A DNA stretch of 64,000 nucleotides from Polaribacter reichenbachii (GTDB lineage Bacteria > Bacteroidota > Bacteroidia > Flavobacteriales > Flavobacteriaceae): assembly GCF_001975665.1 (NCBI RefSeq), contig NZ_CP019419.1, positions 2,463,501-2,527,500 of the forward strand, given 5' to 3'. Position numbers and translations under genes: made by a program. Shown here piece by piece: positions 8,304 to 18,059 of the stretch; positions within the stretch are counted from its first letter, which is position 1; every line of letters starts with the position of its first letter. The notes under the pieces were generated by a model, which did no database searches, was not told where the DNA came from, and saw only the letters and a program-made list of their open reading frames with translations.

Positions 8304-11300
8304 ATGACTAATTTTACTTTATTAAACCAGGCTAATTATAGTAAGTCAAGAAATTTGTTCTTGCTAGCTTTTAGTGTATGGTTATTTATTTTTTCTATTC
8401 CTGCCTTTGCGCAGAGTAATATTAAAGTATCTGGAACAGTAACAGATGCAAATGGCATTCCAATACCAGGAGTTTCTGTAATTATTCAGAATACTTCAAC
8501 AGGGGCAACTTCGGACTTAGATGGTAAGTATACTATTAATGTATCTTCCAATGGTTCTTTAGAGTTTCATTCGTTGGGGTATTTGACAAAAACGATTCCT
8601 GTAAATGGTAGAACATCAATTAATGTTCAATTAGAGGAAGATACTCAACAATTAGATGAAATTGTTGTGGTTGGTTATGGTACTCAAAGAAAAGAATCTG
8701 TAACAGGCTCTGTAGTATCTATTAAAGCAGAAGATTTGCAAGAAGTACAAACAGCAAACTTTCAGCAAGCATTACAAGGTAGAGCAGCTGGTGTTAATAT
8801 TAGTACTACTAGTACAAGGCCTGGTGCTGCTCCACAAATTAGAATTCGTGGTGTAAGATCTCTTTCAGGAAACAACGACCCGTTAATTGTACTTAATGGA
8901 ATACCTTTTTCTGGTGGTCTTAGTGATATTAATTCAAATGATATTGCTAGTTTAGATATCTTAAAAGATGCATCTGCAACTGCAATTTATGGTTCTAGAG
9001 GGGCAAATGGTGTTATAATTATAACAACTAAGGCTGGTAAAAAAGGACAAAAAGCAAAATTTTCATATAATACATATTATGCAGCTAAAGAAGTTTTCTC
9101 TAAGTACCCTATGATGAATGGAGCTCAATTAACTCAATTAAGAGCTGATGTAGCAGCAAATAATGGAGGAACACCAATTTATGATTTAGGGGGTGATGAA
9201 GACTTAGCAAACGATACAGATTGGCAAGATTTATTATTTGGTACTGGTATTCAAACTACACATGATATTAGTGTGCAAGGAGGTTCTGAAAATGGTACAT
9301 ATAATATAGGAATGGGATATTTTAAAGAAACTTCTGTAGTTCCTGGTGATGCTTTTGAAAGATATTCAATAAGAGCTCAAGTAGATCAAGAAGTTGGTAC
9401 TTTATTTCGTTTCGGATTAAATTCGGTAATGAATTTTAATAAAACAAGTAGTATTGTAGGTATTAATGGTGTTTTGTCAGCATCACCACTATTAAGTCCT
9501 TATGATGCTAATGGAGATTTCTTAGAATCAGTTCGTCTTCAAACAGAAGCAGATGATTCTTGGATACCTACAAGAAATGAAATTAGCAGAGTTGGTAATG
9601 GCAAAAAAAATGAACAGCTAGATTATGGTTCTTACAATAATATTTATGGTGAAGTTAAAATTCCATGGGTTGATGGCCTAAAATTCCGACTTAACCTTGG
9701 TTTAAACTTTAGAACAAGTAGAGATGGTAGTTTTACTGGAAAAGGAGTATTTAATTATAACCCAAATAATAATTCTTCGGCTAGTTATAATAGTTCAATT
9801 ACTAAAGATTATGTCATTGAAAACCAATTACTTTTCGATAGAACTTTTGCAGATAAACATCAAGTTAATTTTGTGGGATTATTTTCATCACAACAAACAA
9901 AATATGATAATGTAGGTTTAGGGGTGCAAAATATACCTAATGAAACGTCTTTATGGTATAATTTAGATGCAGCTCTTTCAGAAGATATAACAAGTTATGG
10001 AACAGGTTTTTCTGCTTCAGGTTTATTATCTTATATGGCAAGAGTTATGTATCAATATGATAATCGTTATTTATTTACAGCAACTTTACGTTCAGATGGG
10101 TCATCTAGGTTAGCACCAGGCCATAAATGGGTAACTTACCCTGCTATGTCTTTAGGATGGAACATAAAAAATGAGAAATTTATGGAAGATGTTAATGTTG
10201 TTAATCAATTAAAATTAAGAGTGGGTTATGGTGAAACTTCAAACCAAGCAGTATCTCCATACTCAACACAAGGAAGATTATCAACAAGAAATTATAACTT
10301 TGGTAGTAATTTTTCTACAGGTTATTTTGTGTCTCAATTACCTAACCCAAATTTAGGTTGGGAATTTTCCGAAACATTTAACTATGGTTTAGATTTTGGT
10401 TTATTTGATAACAGATTATCTGGTACAGTAGAGTATTATGTAACAAAAACAAGCGATATCTTATATGGTTTAGGTTTACCAGCAACTTCTGGTGTTAGTA
10501 GTGTTACAAGTAATATTGGTAAAACTCAAAATAAAGGTTTTGAATTGTCTTTAAATGGAACAATTATCGATAATCCAGATGGAATTACTTGGGATGTAGG
10601 AGTTAATCTTTATACTAATAAGAACGAAATCATTGCTTTAGCAACTGGTGAAGAAAGAAATGTTGGTCAACTTTGGTTTGTTGGATCTCCTGTTAATGTA
10701 ATTTATGATTATCAGAATATTGGGCTTTGGAATGATACAGATTCAGATTATCAATATTTACAAGATTTCGAACCAGGAGGAAACGTTGGTATGGTAAAAG
10801 TAAAATATACTGGAGACTATAATGCTGATGGATCTCCTACAAGACAAATAAATGCAGATGATAGAATAGTACAAGATCCAACTCCAGATTTTCAAGGTGG
10901 TTTTAATACAAGATTAGCTTATAAAGATTTTGATGTTAGCATGGTTGGAACTTTTCAAAGTGGAGGTACAATTATAAGTACATTACATTCTTCTAACGGA
11001 TATGTTAATTTACTTACAGGTAGAAGAAATAACGTAGACGTAGATTATTGGACACCAAATAATACAGGAGCAAAATATCCTGCACCAGGAGGTATACAAA
11101 GTGGTGATAACCCAAAATATGGTAGTACTTTAGGGTTTTTTGATGGATCTTATTTAAAAGTACGTACAATAACTGCAGGTTACAATTTTAATCAGCCATT
11201 TGTTAAGGACTTTGGTTTTGATAAACTACGTGTTTATGCAACAGTACAAAATCCGTTTGTGTTATTTTCTCCTTTTAATAAAGAGTCTGGTTTAGATCCA

Positions 11301-11444
11301 GAAACGAATTCAGGCGTTAATTCAAATGGAAGTCGTCAAAACGTATCTGTAAATACTTCTAATATTTCAAAAGGAATTCCTACAGTGGGTGCTAATGCTC
11401 CATCTACAAGAAATTTTATGATAGGATTAAACTTAACATTTTAA
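8304..11444 (+). CDS. susC: SusC/RagA-family TonB-linked outer-membrane importer
   Basis: TonB-dependent outer-membrane channel for oligosaccharides, 1046 residues. It has a signal peptide (about 1-36, ending AFA), a carboxypeptidase-regulatory-like domain (about 40-115), a TonB-box region with DEIVVVGYGTQ near 120, a plug domain to about 235, and then the beta-barrel ending in the terminal phenylalanine typical of outer-membrane proteins (GLNLTF). The susD partner starts 10 bp downstream. The flanking GH67, GH3 and esterase genes suggest xylo-oligosaccharides as cargo. That is inferred, because SusC sequences do not show the ligand. Promoter and operator lie at 8191-8230. Confidence 0.96.
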   Translation: MTNFTLLNQANYSKSRNLFLLAFSVWLFIFSIPAFAQSNIKVSGTVTDANGIPIPGVSVIIQNTSTGATSDLDGKYTINVSSNGSLEFHSLGYLTKTIPVNGRTSINVQLEEDTQQLDEIVVVGYGTQRKESVTGSVVSIKAEDLQEVQTANFQQALQGRAAGVNISTTSTRPGAAPQIRIRGVRSLSGNNDPLIVLNGIPFSGGLSDINSNDIASLDILKDASATAIYGSRGANGVIIITTKAGKKGQKAKFSYNTYYAAKEVFSKYPMMNGAQLTQLRADVAANNGGTPIYDLGGDEDLANDTDWQDLLFGTGIQTTHDISVQGGSENGTYNIGMGYFKETSVVPGDAFERYSIRAQVDQEVGTLFRFGLNSVMNFNKTSSIVGINGVLSASPLLSPYDANGDFLESVRLQTEADDSWIPTRNEISRVGNGKKNEQLDYGSYNNIYGEVKIPWVDGLKFRLNLGLNFRTSRDGSFTGKGVFNYNPNNNSSASYNSSITKDYVIENQLLFDRTFADKHQVNFVGLFSSQQTKYDNVGLGVQNIPNETSLWYNLDAALSEDITSYGTGFSASGLLSYMARVMYQYDNRYLFTATLRSDGSSRLAPGHKWVTYPAMSLGWNIKNEKFMEDVNVVNQLKLRVGYGETSNQAVSPYSTQGRLSTRNYNFGSNFSTGYFVSQLPNPNLGWEFSETFNYGLDFGLFDNRLSGTVEYYVTKTSDILYGLGLPATSGVSSVTSNIGKTQNKGFELSLNGTIIDNPDGITWDVGVNLYTNKNEIIALATGEERNVGQLWFVGSPVNVIYDYQNIGLWNDTDSDYQYLQDFEPGGNVGMVKVKYTGDYNADGSPTRQINADDRIVQDPTPDFQGGFNTRLAYKDFDVSMVGTFQSGGTIISTLHSSNGYVNLLTGRRNNVDVDYWTPNNTGAKYPAPGGIQSGDNPKYGSTLGFFDGSYLKVRTITAGYNFNQPFVKDFGFDKLRVYATVQNPFVLFSPFNKESGLDPETNSGVNSNGSRQNVSVNTSNISKGIPTVGANAPSTRNFMIGLNLTF

Positions 11445-11454
11445 AAGAATTACA

Positions 11455-13371
11455 ATGAGAAAAATTAAAATAAAAATTATATCAATAGCAATTCTTTCAG
11501 CTACTTTGCTATTAGGTTCTTGTACCGAAGAGATTTTACAAGAAGAGCCAAGGGGTGTATTTACTCCAGATTTTTTCCAAACCGAACTTGGTGTTCAAGG
11601 TGGATTAACATATTTATATGAAAATTTAAGATACTTATATGGGCAACCATATTATTATAACTCATTAGAAACAGGTACAGATGAGTATACTTATGCACAA
11701 AGTGCAGATAATAACTTTAAAAATGCAGATTTATCTGGTGTAGGTAACATAATTTCTGATACCTATACAACAAGTGTTGCGTGGAATACAGTTTTTCCAG
11801 CGATAAACACTGCAAGTGGTATTATAGAAAATGCAGCTGCAGTAGGTATTGATGCATCAGTTGTAGCAGAAGCTAAGTTTTTTAGAGCTTTTAACTACTT
11901 TTTATTAGTGCAACAATATGGTGGTGTTCCCTTAGATTTAGGTTCTGGAGAATTAGTTTTTAATTCTTCAGCTGTAAGAACATCAATTAGAAATACTGTA
12001 CCAGAGGTTTATACAAAAGGTATTTTTCCAGATTTAGTTGCAGCTATTAATGAGTTGCCAGATTCTCCAAGATTAACTGGTACAGCTACAAAAAATGTTG
12101 CAAGACTACATTTAGCAAAAGCATATTTAACTTATGCTTGGTGGTTAGAAAATCCTAATGGAATACCAACATATCCAGAAACTCCTAGGACAGATCCTGA
12201 TGGAAAAGATGCTTTGTACTATTTCCAACAAGCATATACAATTGCAATGGATGGTATTAACAATCCTGGTCCATACTCATTACAAGAATACTTTTATGAT
12301 GTACACGTTGGATCTAATGATCGCCATAGCGAAATGATGTTATATGCAGATCGTACAGAAGAAAGTCCTATTTATAATGGTGCAAGTTTAGGTTGGAGTG
12401 GAACAGGAGGTAGTGCAAACACAGCTGTTTGGATGGTAACTTCTAATTACACAACAATTAAAGTAGATGATGTTGCTGCAGTTCAACGTGAAGCAGACCA
12501 AAGTTTAGGTAGACCTTGGACTCGTATGGCACCAAGTATCAATGTATTTGAAGAAACATTTGCAGAAAAAGATTTAGATTCAAGATACGACGGAACTTTT
12601 GTGTCTAGTTATAGAGGTAACTGGGATAAAGGAGGGAATTCAACTCCTTCTTTAACTGCTGCAAATGGAATGCAAATTACACCTGGAGACGCAGTTATAT
12701 CTTTCTTAGATGATTATGATGCAACTGTAGATTACAGTGTTAATGGAGGTAACCTTGGTGGTGGTGAAGTGGCAGGTAGGTCTGACTATGTAATTAATTT
12801 AAATGAAATTAACCGAAGATTTTATCCAGGTTTATGGAAATTAGGAACATATCGTACAGATAATGAAGGAGGTTTAGGACAACCAAATGGAGCTATTACA
12901 AGACCTTTTCCAATTGCTAAGTTTTCAGAATTTTACTTTATTGCTGCAGAAGCATATGTAAAGGGAGCTACTGGAGGACAAACTGCTTATCAATTAATTA
13001 ATGTTATTCGTGGACGTGCAGGTAAATGGCGTTATGATAATGGTGAAAAGTCAGAAAGAATGGAAGATAACAGTGCTGCAATGATTGCTGCTACGCCTTT
13101 AGTTGTAGATTTAGATTTTATTTTAGCAGAACGTTCTAGAGAATATTTTGGTGAAGGTTATAGATGGTTAGATTTAGTGCGTACACAAAAATGGGCAGAG
13201 TATGCAGCTTCTTATAAAATTGCAAGTAATGATGCTAGTGATCATTCACCAACTACTACCAATAGAACTATTGAGAAATTCCATTATTTAAGACCAATAC
13301 CACAAAGTCAAATAGATGATTTAGATATGTCTGATGATGAAAAATCAGCATATCAAAACCCTGGTTATTAA
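11455..13371 (+). CDS. susD: SusD/RagB-family surface glycan-binding lipoprotein
   Basis: Lipoprotein of 638 residues that caps the SusC channel and binds glycan at the cell surface. The lipobox LLLGSC gives Cys23 as the likely lipidated residue. The N-terminal region with helical repeats (RaFNYFLLVQQYGGVPL type) is the SusD-like domain, and the C-terminal RagB/SusD domain contains ERSREYFGEGYRWLDLVRT and ends YQNPGY, both typical. It is cotranscribed with susC and followed by an intrinsic terminator, so the pair appears to be a two-gene transcript. The xylan ligand is inferred from the neighbours. Confidence 0.95.
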   Translation: MRKIKIKIISIAILSATLLLGSCTEEILQEEPRGVFTPDFFQTELGVQGGLTYLYENLRYLYGQPYYYNSLETGTDEYTYAQSADNNFKNADLSGVGNIISDTYTTSVAWNTVFPAINTASGIIENAAAVGIDASVVAEAKFFRAFNYFLLVQQYGGVPLDLGSGELVFNSSAVRTSIRNTVPEVYTKGIFPDLVAAINELPDSPRLTGTATKNVARLHLAKAYLTYAWWLENPNGIPTYPETPRTDPDGKDALYYFQQAYTIAMDGINNPGPYSLQEYFYDVHVGSNDRHSEMMLYADRTEESPIYNGASLGWSGTGGSANTAVWMVTSNYTTIKVDDVAAVQREADQSLGRPWTRMAPSINVFEETFAEKDLDSRYDGTFVSSYRGNWDKGGNSTPSLTAANGMQITPGDAVISFLDDYDATVDYSVNGGNLGGGEVAGRSDYVINLNEINRRFYPGLWKLGTYRTDNEGGLGQPNGAITRPFPIAKFSEFYFIAAEAYVKGATGGQTAYQLINVIRGRAGKWRYDNGEKSERMEDNSAAMIAATPLVVDLDFILAERSREYFGEGYRWLDLVRTQKWAEYAASYKIASNDASDHSPTTTNRTIEKFHYLRPIPQSQIDDLDMSDDEKSAYQNPGY

Positions 13372-13447
13372 AATATGAAATATGCTATATTTATATAGCT
13401 TTCAAAAGAAAAATAATTTTTGAGTTATTTATATTTGAATTGTTGGA

Positions 13448-13482
13448 AAAAGGTTGTCTTCAAAAATAGACAACCTTTTTTA
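13448..13482 (+). terminator. Intrinsic terminator after susD
   Basis: AAAGGTTGTCT pairs perfectly with AGACAACCTTT around an 8-nt loop and is followed by a T-run. It lies 77 bp after the susD stop and closes the susCD transcript. Confidence 0.9.
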
Positions 13483-13556
13483 TTATTATATTAGTATAAA
13501 ATTCAAGTAAAAAATAATTTTTAAAAATATAACACTAAAAGAATAGCTTAGTTTTA

Positions 13557-15362
13557 ATGAAAAAAGTACTTGGTATTTCGGCATTTTATCACGATTCAGC
13601 TGCTGCTTTAATAATAGACGGTAAAGTTCTGTATGCGGCTCAAGAAGAGCGTTTTAGTAGAGTAAAAAACGATGCAAATTTTCCTGAAGAAGCTATTAAA
13701 TATTGCCTTTTTGAATCTGGACTAGCTATTGATGATATAGATGCAATCGCTTTTTATGACAAACCTTTTTTAAAGTTTGAAAGACTTCTAGAAACTTATT
13801 ATGCTTTTTCTCCTAAAGGTTTTAAATCTTTTGATAAAGCAATGCCAACTTGGTTAAAAGAAAAATTATTTATTAAACAAATCATAAAAAAAAGATTAAA
13901 AAAATTAAGTAAAAAAGATAAATTACCTAAGATTACAATCTTTTTTCCAGAGCATCATCTATCTCATATTGCAAGTGCTTTTTATACATCACCTTATAAA
14001 AAAAGTGCATTTTTAACAGTTGATGGAGTAGGAGAATGGACAACAACTTCATTTGGTGTTGCCTCAGCTGAAAAAGGTATAGAAGTAATGGGTGAAATTC
14101 AATTTCCAGACTCAATAGGTTTGTTTTATTCTTCTTTTACTTATTATTTAGGTTTTGAAGTTAATAAAGGTGAATATAAAATGATGGGACTTGCTCCTTA
14201 CAGCAACTTACAAACTGAACAAGCAATTAAATTTATTAAAATTATAAAAGAAAATTTAATTGATATTAAAGATGATGGTTCTATTAAGCTAAATAAAAAA
14301 TATTTTGATTATCCTGTTGGATTAAGAATGGTAAACCCCAAAAAGTGGGAAAAATTATTTGGATTTATAAAGAAAAAACCAGAAGATAAATTAACACAAA
14401 CACATGCTGATTTAGCTTTTGCTGCACAAAAAGTTACTGAAGAAATTTTAGTAAAATTAATTAACCACATTAAAAAAGTTACAAATACAGATAATTTATG
14501 TTTTGCAGGTGGTGTTGCTTTAAATTGTGTTGCCAATTCAGTATTATATAATCAAAAAGTATTTAAAGACATTTTTGTACAACCAGCTGCAGGAGATGCA
14601 GGTGGTGCAATTGGTGCTGCATTAATTACATATTATTTGAATTCAAATTCAATATTTAATGGATTAAAAGAACCTTTTAATAATTATTTAGGCCCCAGAT
14701 ATTCTGACTTAGAAATTGAAAGAATATTAAGAAAAAACAAATGCAGTTTTACACATTATGAATCAGATGAAGAATTATTGGAAGTAACAGCAAAATTTAT
14801 AGCGAATAAAAAAGTAGTTGGTTGGTTTTCTGGAAGAACAGAATTTGGTCCAAGAGCTTTAGGTAATAGAAGTATTTTGGCAGATGCAACAGATAGGGAT
14901 ATGCAATCTGTACTTAATTTAAAAATTAAATTTAGAGAAAGTTTTAGACCATTTGCTCCTGCAGTTTGTGAAGAAGATTTTGATACTTATTTTGAACCGG
15001 GTAAGCATTCAAAATATATGTTGTTTACCAATCAATTAAAACAAGATTTAAGATTAAATTTACCCAACAATTTTAATGAACTATCTCTTGAAGAAAAAAG
15101 AAATTTACCAAAATCTAAACTACCTGCAGTAACACATATAGATTATTCTGCGAGAGTACAAGTGGTCCAAAAAGAAATGAATACAAGGTTTTGGAATTTA
15201 ATACAAACTTATAAAAATCAAACAGGAAATGGAGTTGTAATTAATACAAGTTTTAATGTAAAAGATGAGCCAATTGTAAATAAACCTGAAGAAGCTTATA
15301 TGTGTTTTAAAAATACAGATATGGATGTATTAGTAATAGAGAATTATGTAATTTTAAAGTAA
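13557..15362 (+). CDS. NodU/CmcH-family O-carbamoyltransferase
   Basis: Transfers a carbamoyl group from carbamoyl phosphate to a hydroxyl of a small molecule or sugar, through a carbamoyl-adenylate. At 601 residues it is the normal size. The N-terminal Kae1-like ATPase domain begins LGISAFYHDSAAAL, includes EHHLSHIASAF and FAGGVALNC, and ends near residue 360 with AGDAGGAIGAAL. The C-terminal carbamoyltransferase domain contains FGPRALGNRSI and FRPFAPAV. It opens a tight block: the DUF5989 gene starts at the next base and an SxtJ-like gene overlaps that one. The acceptor is unknown. Modification of an exported or surface molecule fits the two membrane partners and the SGNH hydrolase gene opposite. 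Confidence 0.92.
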   Translation: MKKVLGISAFYHDSAAALIIDGKVLYAAQEERFSRVKNDANFPEEAIKYCLFESGLAIDDIDAIAFYDKPFLKFERLLETYYAFSPKGFKSFDKAMPTWLKEKLFIKQIIKKRLKKLSKKDKLPKITIFFPEHHLSHIASAFYTSPYKKSAFLTVDGVGEWTTTSFGVASAEKGIEVMGEIQFPDSIGLFYSSFTYYLGFEVNKGEYKMMGLAPYSNLQTEQAIKFIKIIKENLIDIKDDGSIKLNKKYFDYPVGLRMVNPKKWEKLFGFIKKKPEDKLTQTHADLAFAAQKVTEEILVKLINHIKKVTNTDNLCFAGGVALNCVANSVLYNQKVFKDIFVQPAAGDAGGAIGAALITYYLNSNSIFNGLKEPFNNYLGPRYSDLEIERILRKNKCSFTHYESDEELLEVTAKFIANKKVVGWFSGRTEFGPRALGNRSILADATDRDMQSVLNLKIKFRESFRPFAPAVCEEDFDTYFEPGKHSKYMLFTNQLKQDLRLNLPNNFNELSLEEKRNLPKSKLPAVTHIDYSARVQVVQKEMNTRFWNLIQTYKNQTGNGVVINTSFNVKDEPIVNKPEEAYMCFKNTDMDVLVIENYVILK

Positions 15363-15512
15363 ATGGAATTTATTAAAGAATTTTTCCTTTTTTTAAAGGA
15401 ACGAAAAAAATGGTGGTTATTTCCACTAATATTTATTTTTATGGTTTTAGGTGGGTTAATATTTTTAACTAACGGATCTGCTTTGGCTCCTTTTATTTAT
15501 AGTCTATTCTAA
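15363..15512 (+). CDS. DUF5989 small membrane protein (carbamoyltransferase-associated)
   Basis: A 49-residue protein starting at the ATG that directly follows the carbamoyltransferase stop. It has the form MEFIKEFFLFLKERKKWW, one hydrophobic helix, then GSALAPFIYSLF. This is the DUF5989 pattern, a short single-span protein regularly found next to carbamoyltransferases and resembling SxtK of saxitoxin clusters. Its stop TAA overlaps the next start (TAATG), so translation is probably coupled. Function unknown. A membrane helper for the carbamoyltransferase is an inference. Confidence 0.85.
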   Translation: MEFIKEFFLFLKERKKWWLFPLIFIFMVLGGLIFLTNGSALAPFIYSLF

Positions 15513-15871
15513 TGAAAAAAGAAAAAACTTTTGAAACCATTATAGTTTTAGCTTTGGCATCTTTAATATGTTTTTTGCTTTTTAATGTAAAATGGCTTGT
15601 TTACTTGTCTGTTGTGTTTTTAGTAATTCCATTAATTTCATTAAAAATAGCTCTAATCATTGCAAATATTTGGTTAACTTTTTCTAACTATTTAGGATTA
15701 ATAATGAACTATATTTTGATGTTTGTATGCTTTTATTTTATTTTAGTTCCAATATCTTTTCTGCAAAAAGTTTTTGGAGGTAATCAAATTCTTAAAAAAC
15801 AAAAAGGAGATTCGTATTTTATAAAAAGGAATCATCTATTTACAAAAAACGACATTAAAAATCCTTGGTAA
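15512..15871 (+). CDS. SxtJ-family small membrane protein
   Basis: Protein of 119 residues with two or three hydrophobic segments (about 8-55 and 60-85) and a basic C-terminus. Length, topology and place after a carbamoyltransferase and DUF5989 agree with the SxtJ family, named for the saxitoxin gene but widespread in bacteria without toxin genes. It overlaps the preceding gene by one base. Function is unknown; it may hold the carbamoyltransferase at the membrane. The SGNH gene ends one base away on the other strand. Confidence 0.75.
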   Translation: MKKEKTFETIIVLALASLICFLLFNVKWLVYLSVVFLVIPLISLKIALIIANIWLTFSNYLGLIMNYILMFVCFYFILVPISFLQKVFGGNQILKKQKGDSYFIKRNHLFTKNDIKNPW

Positions 15872-15872
15872 A

Positions 15873-17525
15873 TTATTTTTGTTTTAACTGATTTATTTTT
15901 TTTGAATAATAATTAGCATAATCTCTATTATTCATTTTTAAACAAATTTCTCTAGCCATTTCATAAACTTTAGTTTGTTCAGGAAATTCTGATATTAAAG
16001 ATTGGGCTACTTTTAAAGCATTCTTATAATCTTTATTATTGTTGTAAGTATGGTAAGCTTCTCTCATTACATTTTGCCATTCTTCTCTACCTGCATAAAG
16101 ATTAATTGCCTTTTTTTCCTCGTAAGTTGGTTTTAAAATATAATTATATTGAGCAATTGGGTTTGTACCAGACATATTTAATTTATAAGGCCAAGAATTT
16201 TTTAAATCTTGCACAATAAACTTACCTTTAATAGAGTCTATGCGAGTTATTGAAATATCATTAAAAGCTTCATCATAAGAGATAAAATGATTCCAATTAT
16301 CTAAAATTTTTATCTCTTTAATTTTATTGTAAAAAGCATCTGCCAAAATAAAATTCCCTTTTACATTTGGATGAACGTGTTCTGTTAACACATCATTATC
16401 AATAAATCCACTTTTAGATTTTTTTTGCATAGCTTTTCTTGAATCTAGAAGATATACCCCTTGTTTTTTAGATAATTCATTGATGATAATATCATTTACT
16501 TTTTCAGGAGCACGAAATCGAAGCATATCTAATTCTTTTGCTAAATGAAAGTATTTTTTAGCTGAATCTTGTTGTTTATTTAAATAAAACTGCCCCATTT
16601 TATACGCAGCTTTTGCGTTACTATTTGCAGTTTTAAAAGCTTCACTTTTATTACTTTTTAAATTTTTATCAAATTTATTTTCATTAAAATCATCACTAAT
16701 AAAAGGTTTTATATCTTTTTTGTTTGATATTACTGTTGATAAAATTACAGGAATATTATTGCTAGCATACTTATCTAAAGCTTTGTTAATATTACTTTTA
16801 AATTGATTAATTCCAGCATTATAAACATCAGAATTATAAGGAATTTGTTGTTCTTTGGCCATAACCTCCATTAAAGTGGTTTCTTTAACAGTATATTTTG
16901 ATTTTTCATTAGGTTTAAAAACTTTTGAATATCCATTTTCAAACAGTTGAAAAAATCTAAAATTCTTTAACTTTAAATAACTTCTAACTATTGCTGGGTA
17001 ATTACCAATAGATATAGAAGATCCTACACCTAAAGCTCCATAATACTCATTATGACCTGCGTAAATTATTACTAAATCTGGTTTTTGTGCAATTATTTTA
17101 TCAGATAAATCCCATAAAGTGTATGAATTTACTGCTGTTATACCCGTGTTTATTATTTCTATATTTTTATCAGGAAAAGTTAGTGAAAGTCTATGTTTTA
17201 GTATTCTTGGAAAAGAGCCGTTTTTGTAAAAAGGAAAACCAACAACAGTAGATGCTCCTTGAATAAAAACTCTAAAAGTATTTTCGGTTTTTTCTCTTAA
17301 AAATAAATCAGATTGATTATCAGAATTGAAACCAGTATTCTTAAAATATTTTTTAGAAATACCAGAATTCATTACCAGATATTCTGTGTTGTTTTCTGAG
17401 GTGATTTTATTAAAAAGATTATAATTTTCTCCATAATTAAATATTCCTAAAATTAATTCTAAGATAAAAATTAGTATTAAAGGAAGACTAAGAGCAATAA
17501 ATTTAAATATAAGTTTATTTTTCAA
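15873..17525 (-). CDS. SGNH/GDSL-hydrolase-like membrane-anchored protein
   Basis: Protein of 550 residues with one N-terminal membrane helix (about 8-30) and an extracytoplasmic SGNH-type domain. QGASTVVGF near residue 90 looks like block I with a nucleophile serine, YAGHNEYYG near 157 carries the block III Asn, and EHVHPNVKG near 385 would give the block V His. A helical, TPR-like stretch lies near 295-330 and another at the C-terminus. It converges with the SxtJ-like gene, leaving one base between them. Together with the carbamoyltransferase, DUF5989 and SxtJ it parallels sxtL (a GDSL lipase) in saxitoxin clusters. Substrate unknown. A LacI-type palindrome lies 48 bp upstream. Confidence 0.8.
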   Translation of the reverse strand: MKNKLIFKFIALSLPLILIFILELILGIFNYGENYNLFNKITSENNTEYLVMNSGISKKYFKNTGFNSDNQSDLFLREKTENTFRVFIQGASTVVGFPFYKNGSFPRILKHRLSLTFPDKNIEIINTGITAVNSYTLWDLSDKIIAQKPDLVIIYAGHNEYYGALGVGSSISIGNYPAIVRSYLKLKNFRFFQLFENGYSKVFKPNEKSKYTVKETTLMEVMAKEQQIPYNSDVYNAGINQFKSNINKALDKYASNNIPVILSTVISNKKDIKPFISDDFNENKFDKNLKSNKSEAFKTANSNAKAAYKMGQFYLNKQQDSAKKYFHLAKELDMLRFRAPEKVNDIIINELSKKQGVYLLDSRKAMQKKSKSGFIDNDVLTEHVHPNVKGNFILADAFYNKIKEIKILDNWNHFISYDEAFNDISITRIDSIKGKFIVQDLKNSWPYKLNMSGTNPIAQYNYILKPTYEEKKAINLYAGREEWQNVMREAYHTYNNNKDYKNALKVAQSLISEFPEQTKVYEMAREICLKMNNRDYANYYSKKINQLKQK

Positions 17526-17573
17526 AATTAAATGATTTGAAAATAATTAGTATTTTAAAGTTTGATTATTAAA

Positions 17574-17583
17574 CAACCGGTTG
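17574..17583. promoter_or_regulatory. LacI-type operator palindrome, site 3
   Basis: CAACCGGTTG is a perfect 10-bp palindrome matching the core of the other sites. It lies between the SGNH gene (minus) and the broken VCBS lipoprotein gene (plus). No convincing -7 box was found at the usual distance on either strand, so it may be a relic that served the decayed gene. Confidence 0.5.
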
Positions 17584-17637
17584 CAATGTTAAGTAATATA
17601 TGCATATTATACAAAAAATAATCTTATTATATTAAAA

Positions 17638-18052
17638 ATGAAGTTAACACTAAAACTCTTCCAAACCCTTGTAGTTCTTATTATTATAGGTTATTGTAAG
17701 TATAAAAATGATGTTAAAAAGAAAAAAGTTAAAGAAGAAAATCTTTTCACGCTGCTATCTAACAACAAAACTAATATTCATTTTAAAAATACTATTAAAA
17801 AAACAACATATTTTATGCTTTAAATTATTATAACACCTACAATGCTGGAGGTGTTGCAAAAGGAGATATAAATATTGATGGTTTACAAGATGTTTATTTT
17901 ACATAAAATCAAAATTTTAATAAACTTTATGTAAACAAAGTTGGCTTTAAGTTTAAGGATATTAAAACAAAAGCCAATGTTAAAGATGATAAAGGTGAAG
18001 CAATTTTTATTTCAGAATTTCCCCAAAAAAAAATAGTAAACATCAAAGCTTA
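17638..18052 (+). pseudogene. Remnant of an FG-GAP/VCBS-repeat lipoprotein gene
   Basis: The start keeps a lipoprotein-like signal (LVVLIIIGYC) and the stretch LFTLLSNNKTNIHF. After a one-base shift near 17820 comes AGGVAKGDINIDGLQDVYFT, an FG-GAP/VCBS calcium-binding repeat, then an in-frame TAA at 17904 and NKLYVNKVGFKFKDI. Intact relatives (ASPIC/UnbV-type surface lipoproteins, common in polysaccharide loci of this phylum) are over 1000 residues, so only the N-terminal tenth survives. The exact 3' limit of the homology is unclear. Not expected to be functional. Confidence 0.75.
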
Positions 18053-18059
18053 AGAAAAA

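Noticed and set aside
13557..17525. Saxitoxin-like biosynthetic cluster
   Set aside because: Only the carbamoyltransferase-linked set is present; no polyketide-like SxtA, amidinotransferase or tailoring oxygenase genes are seen.
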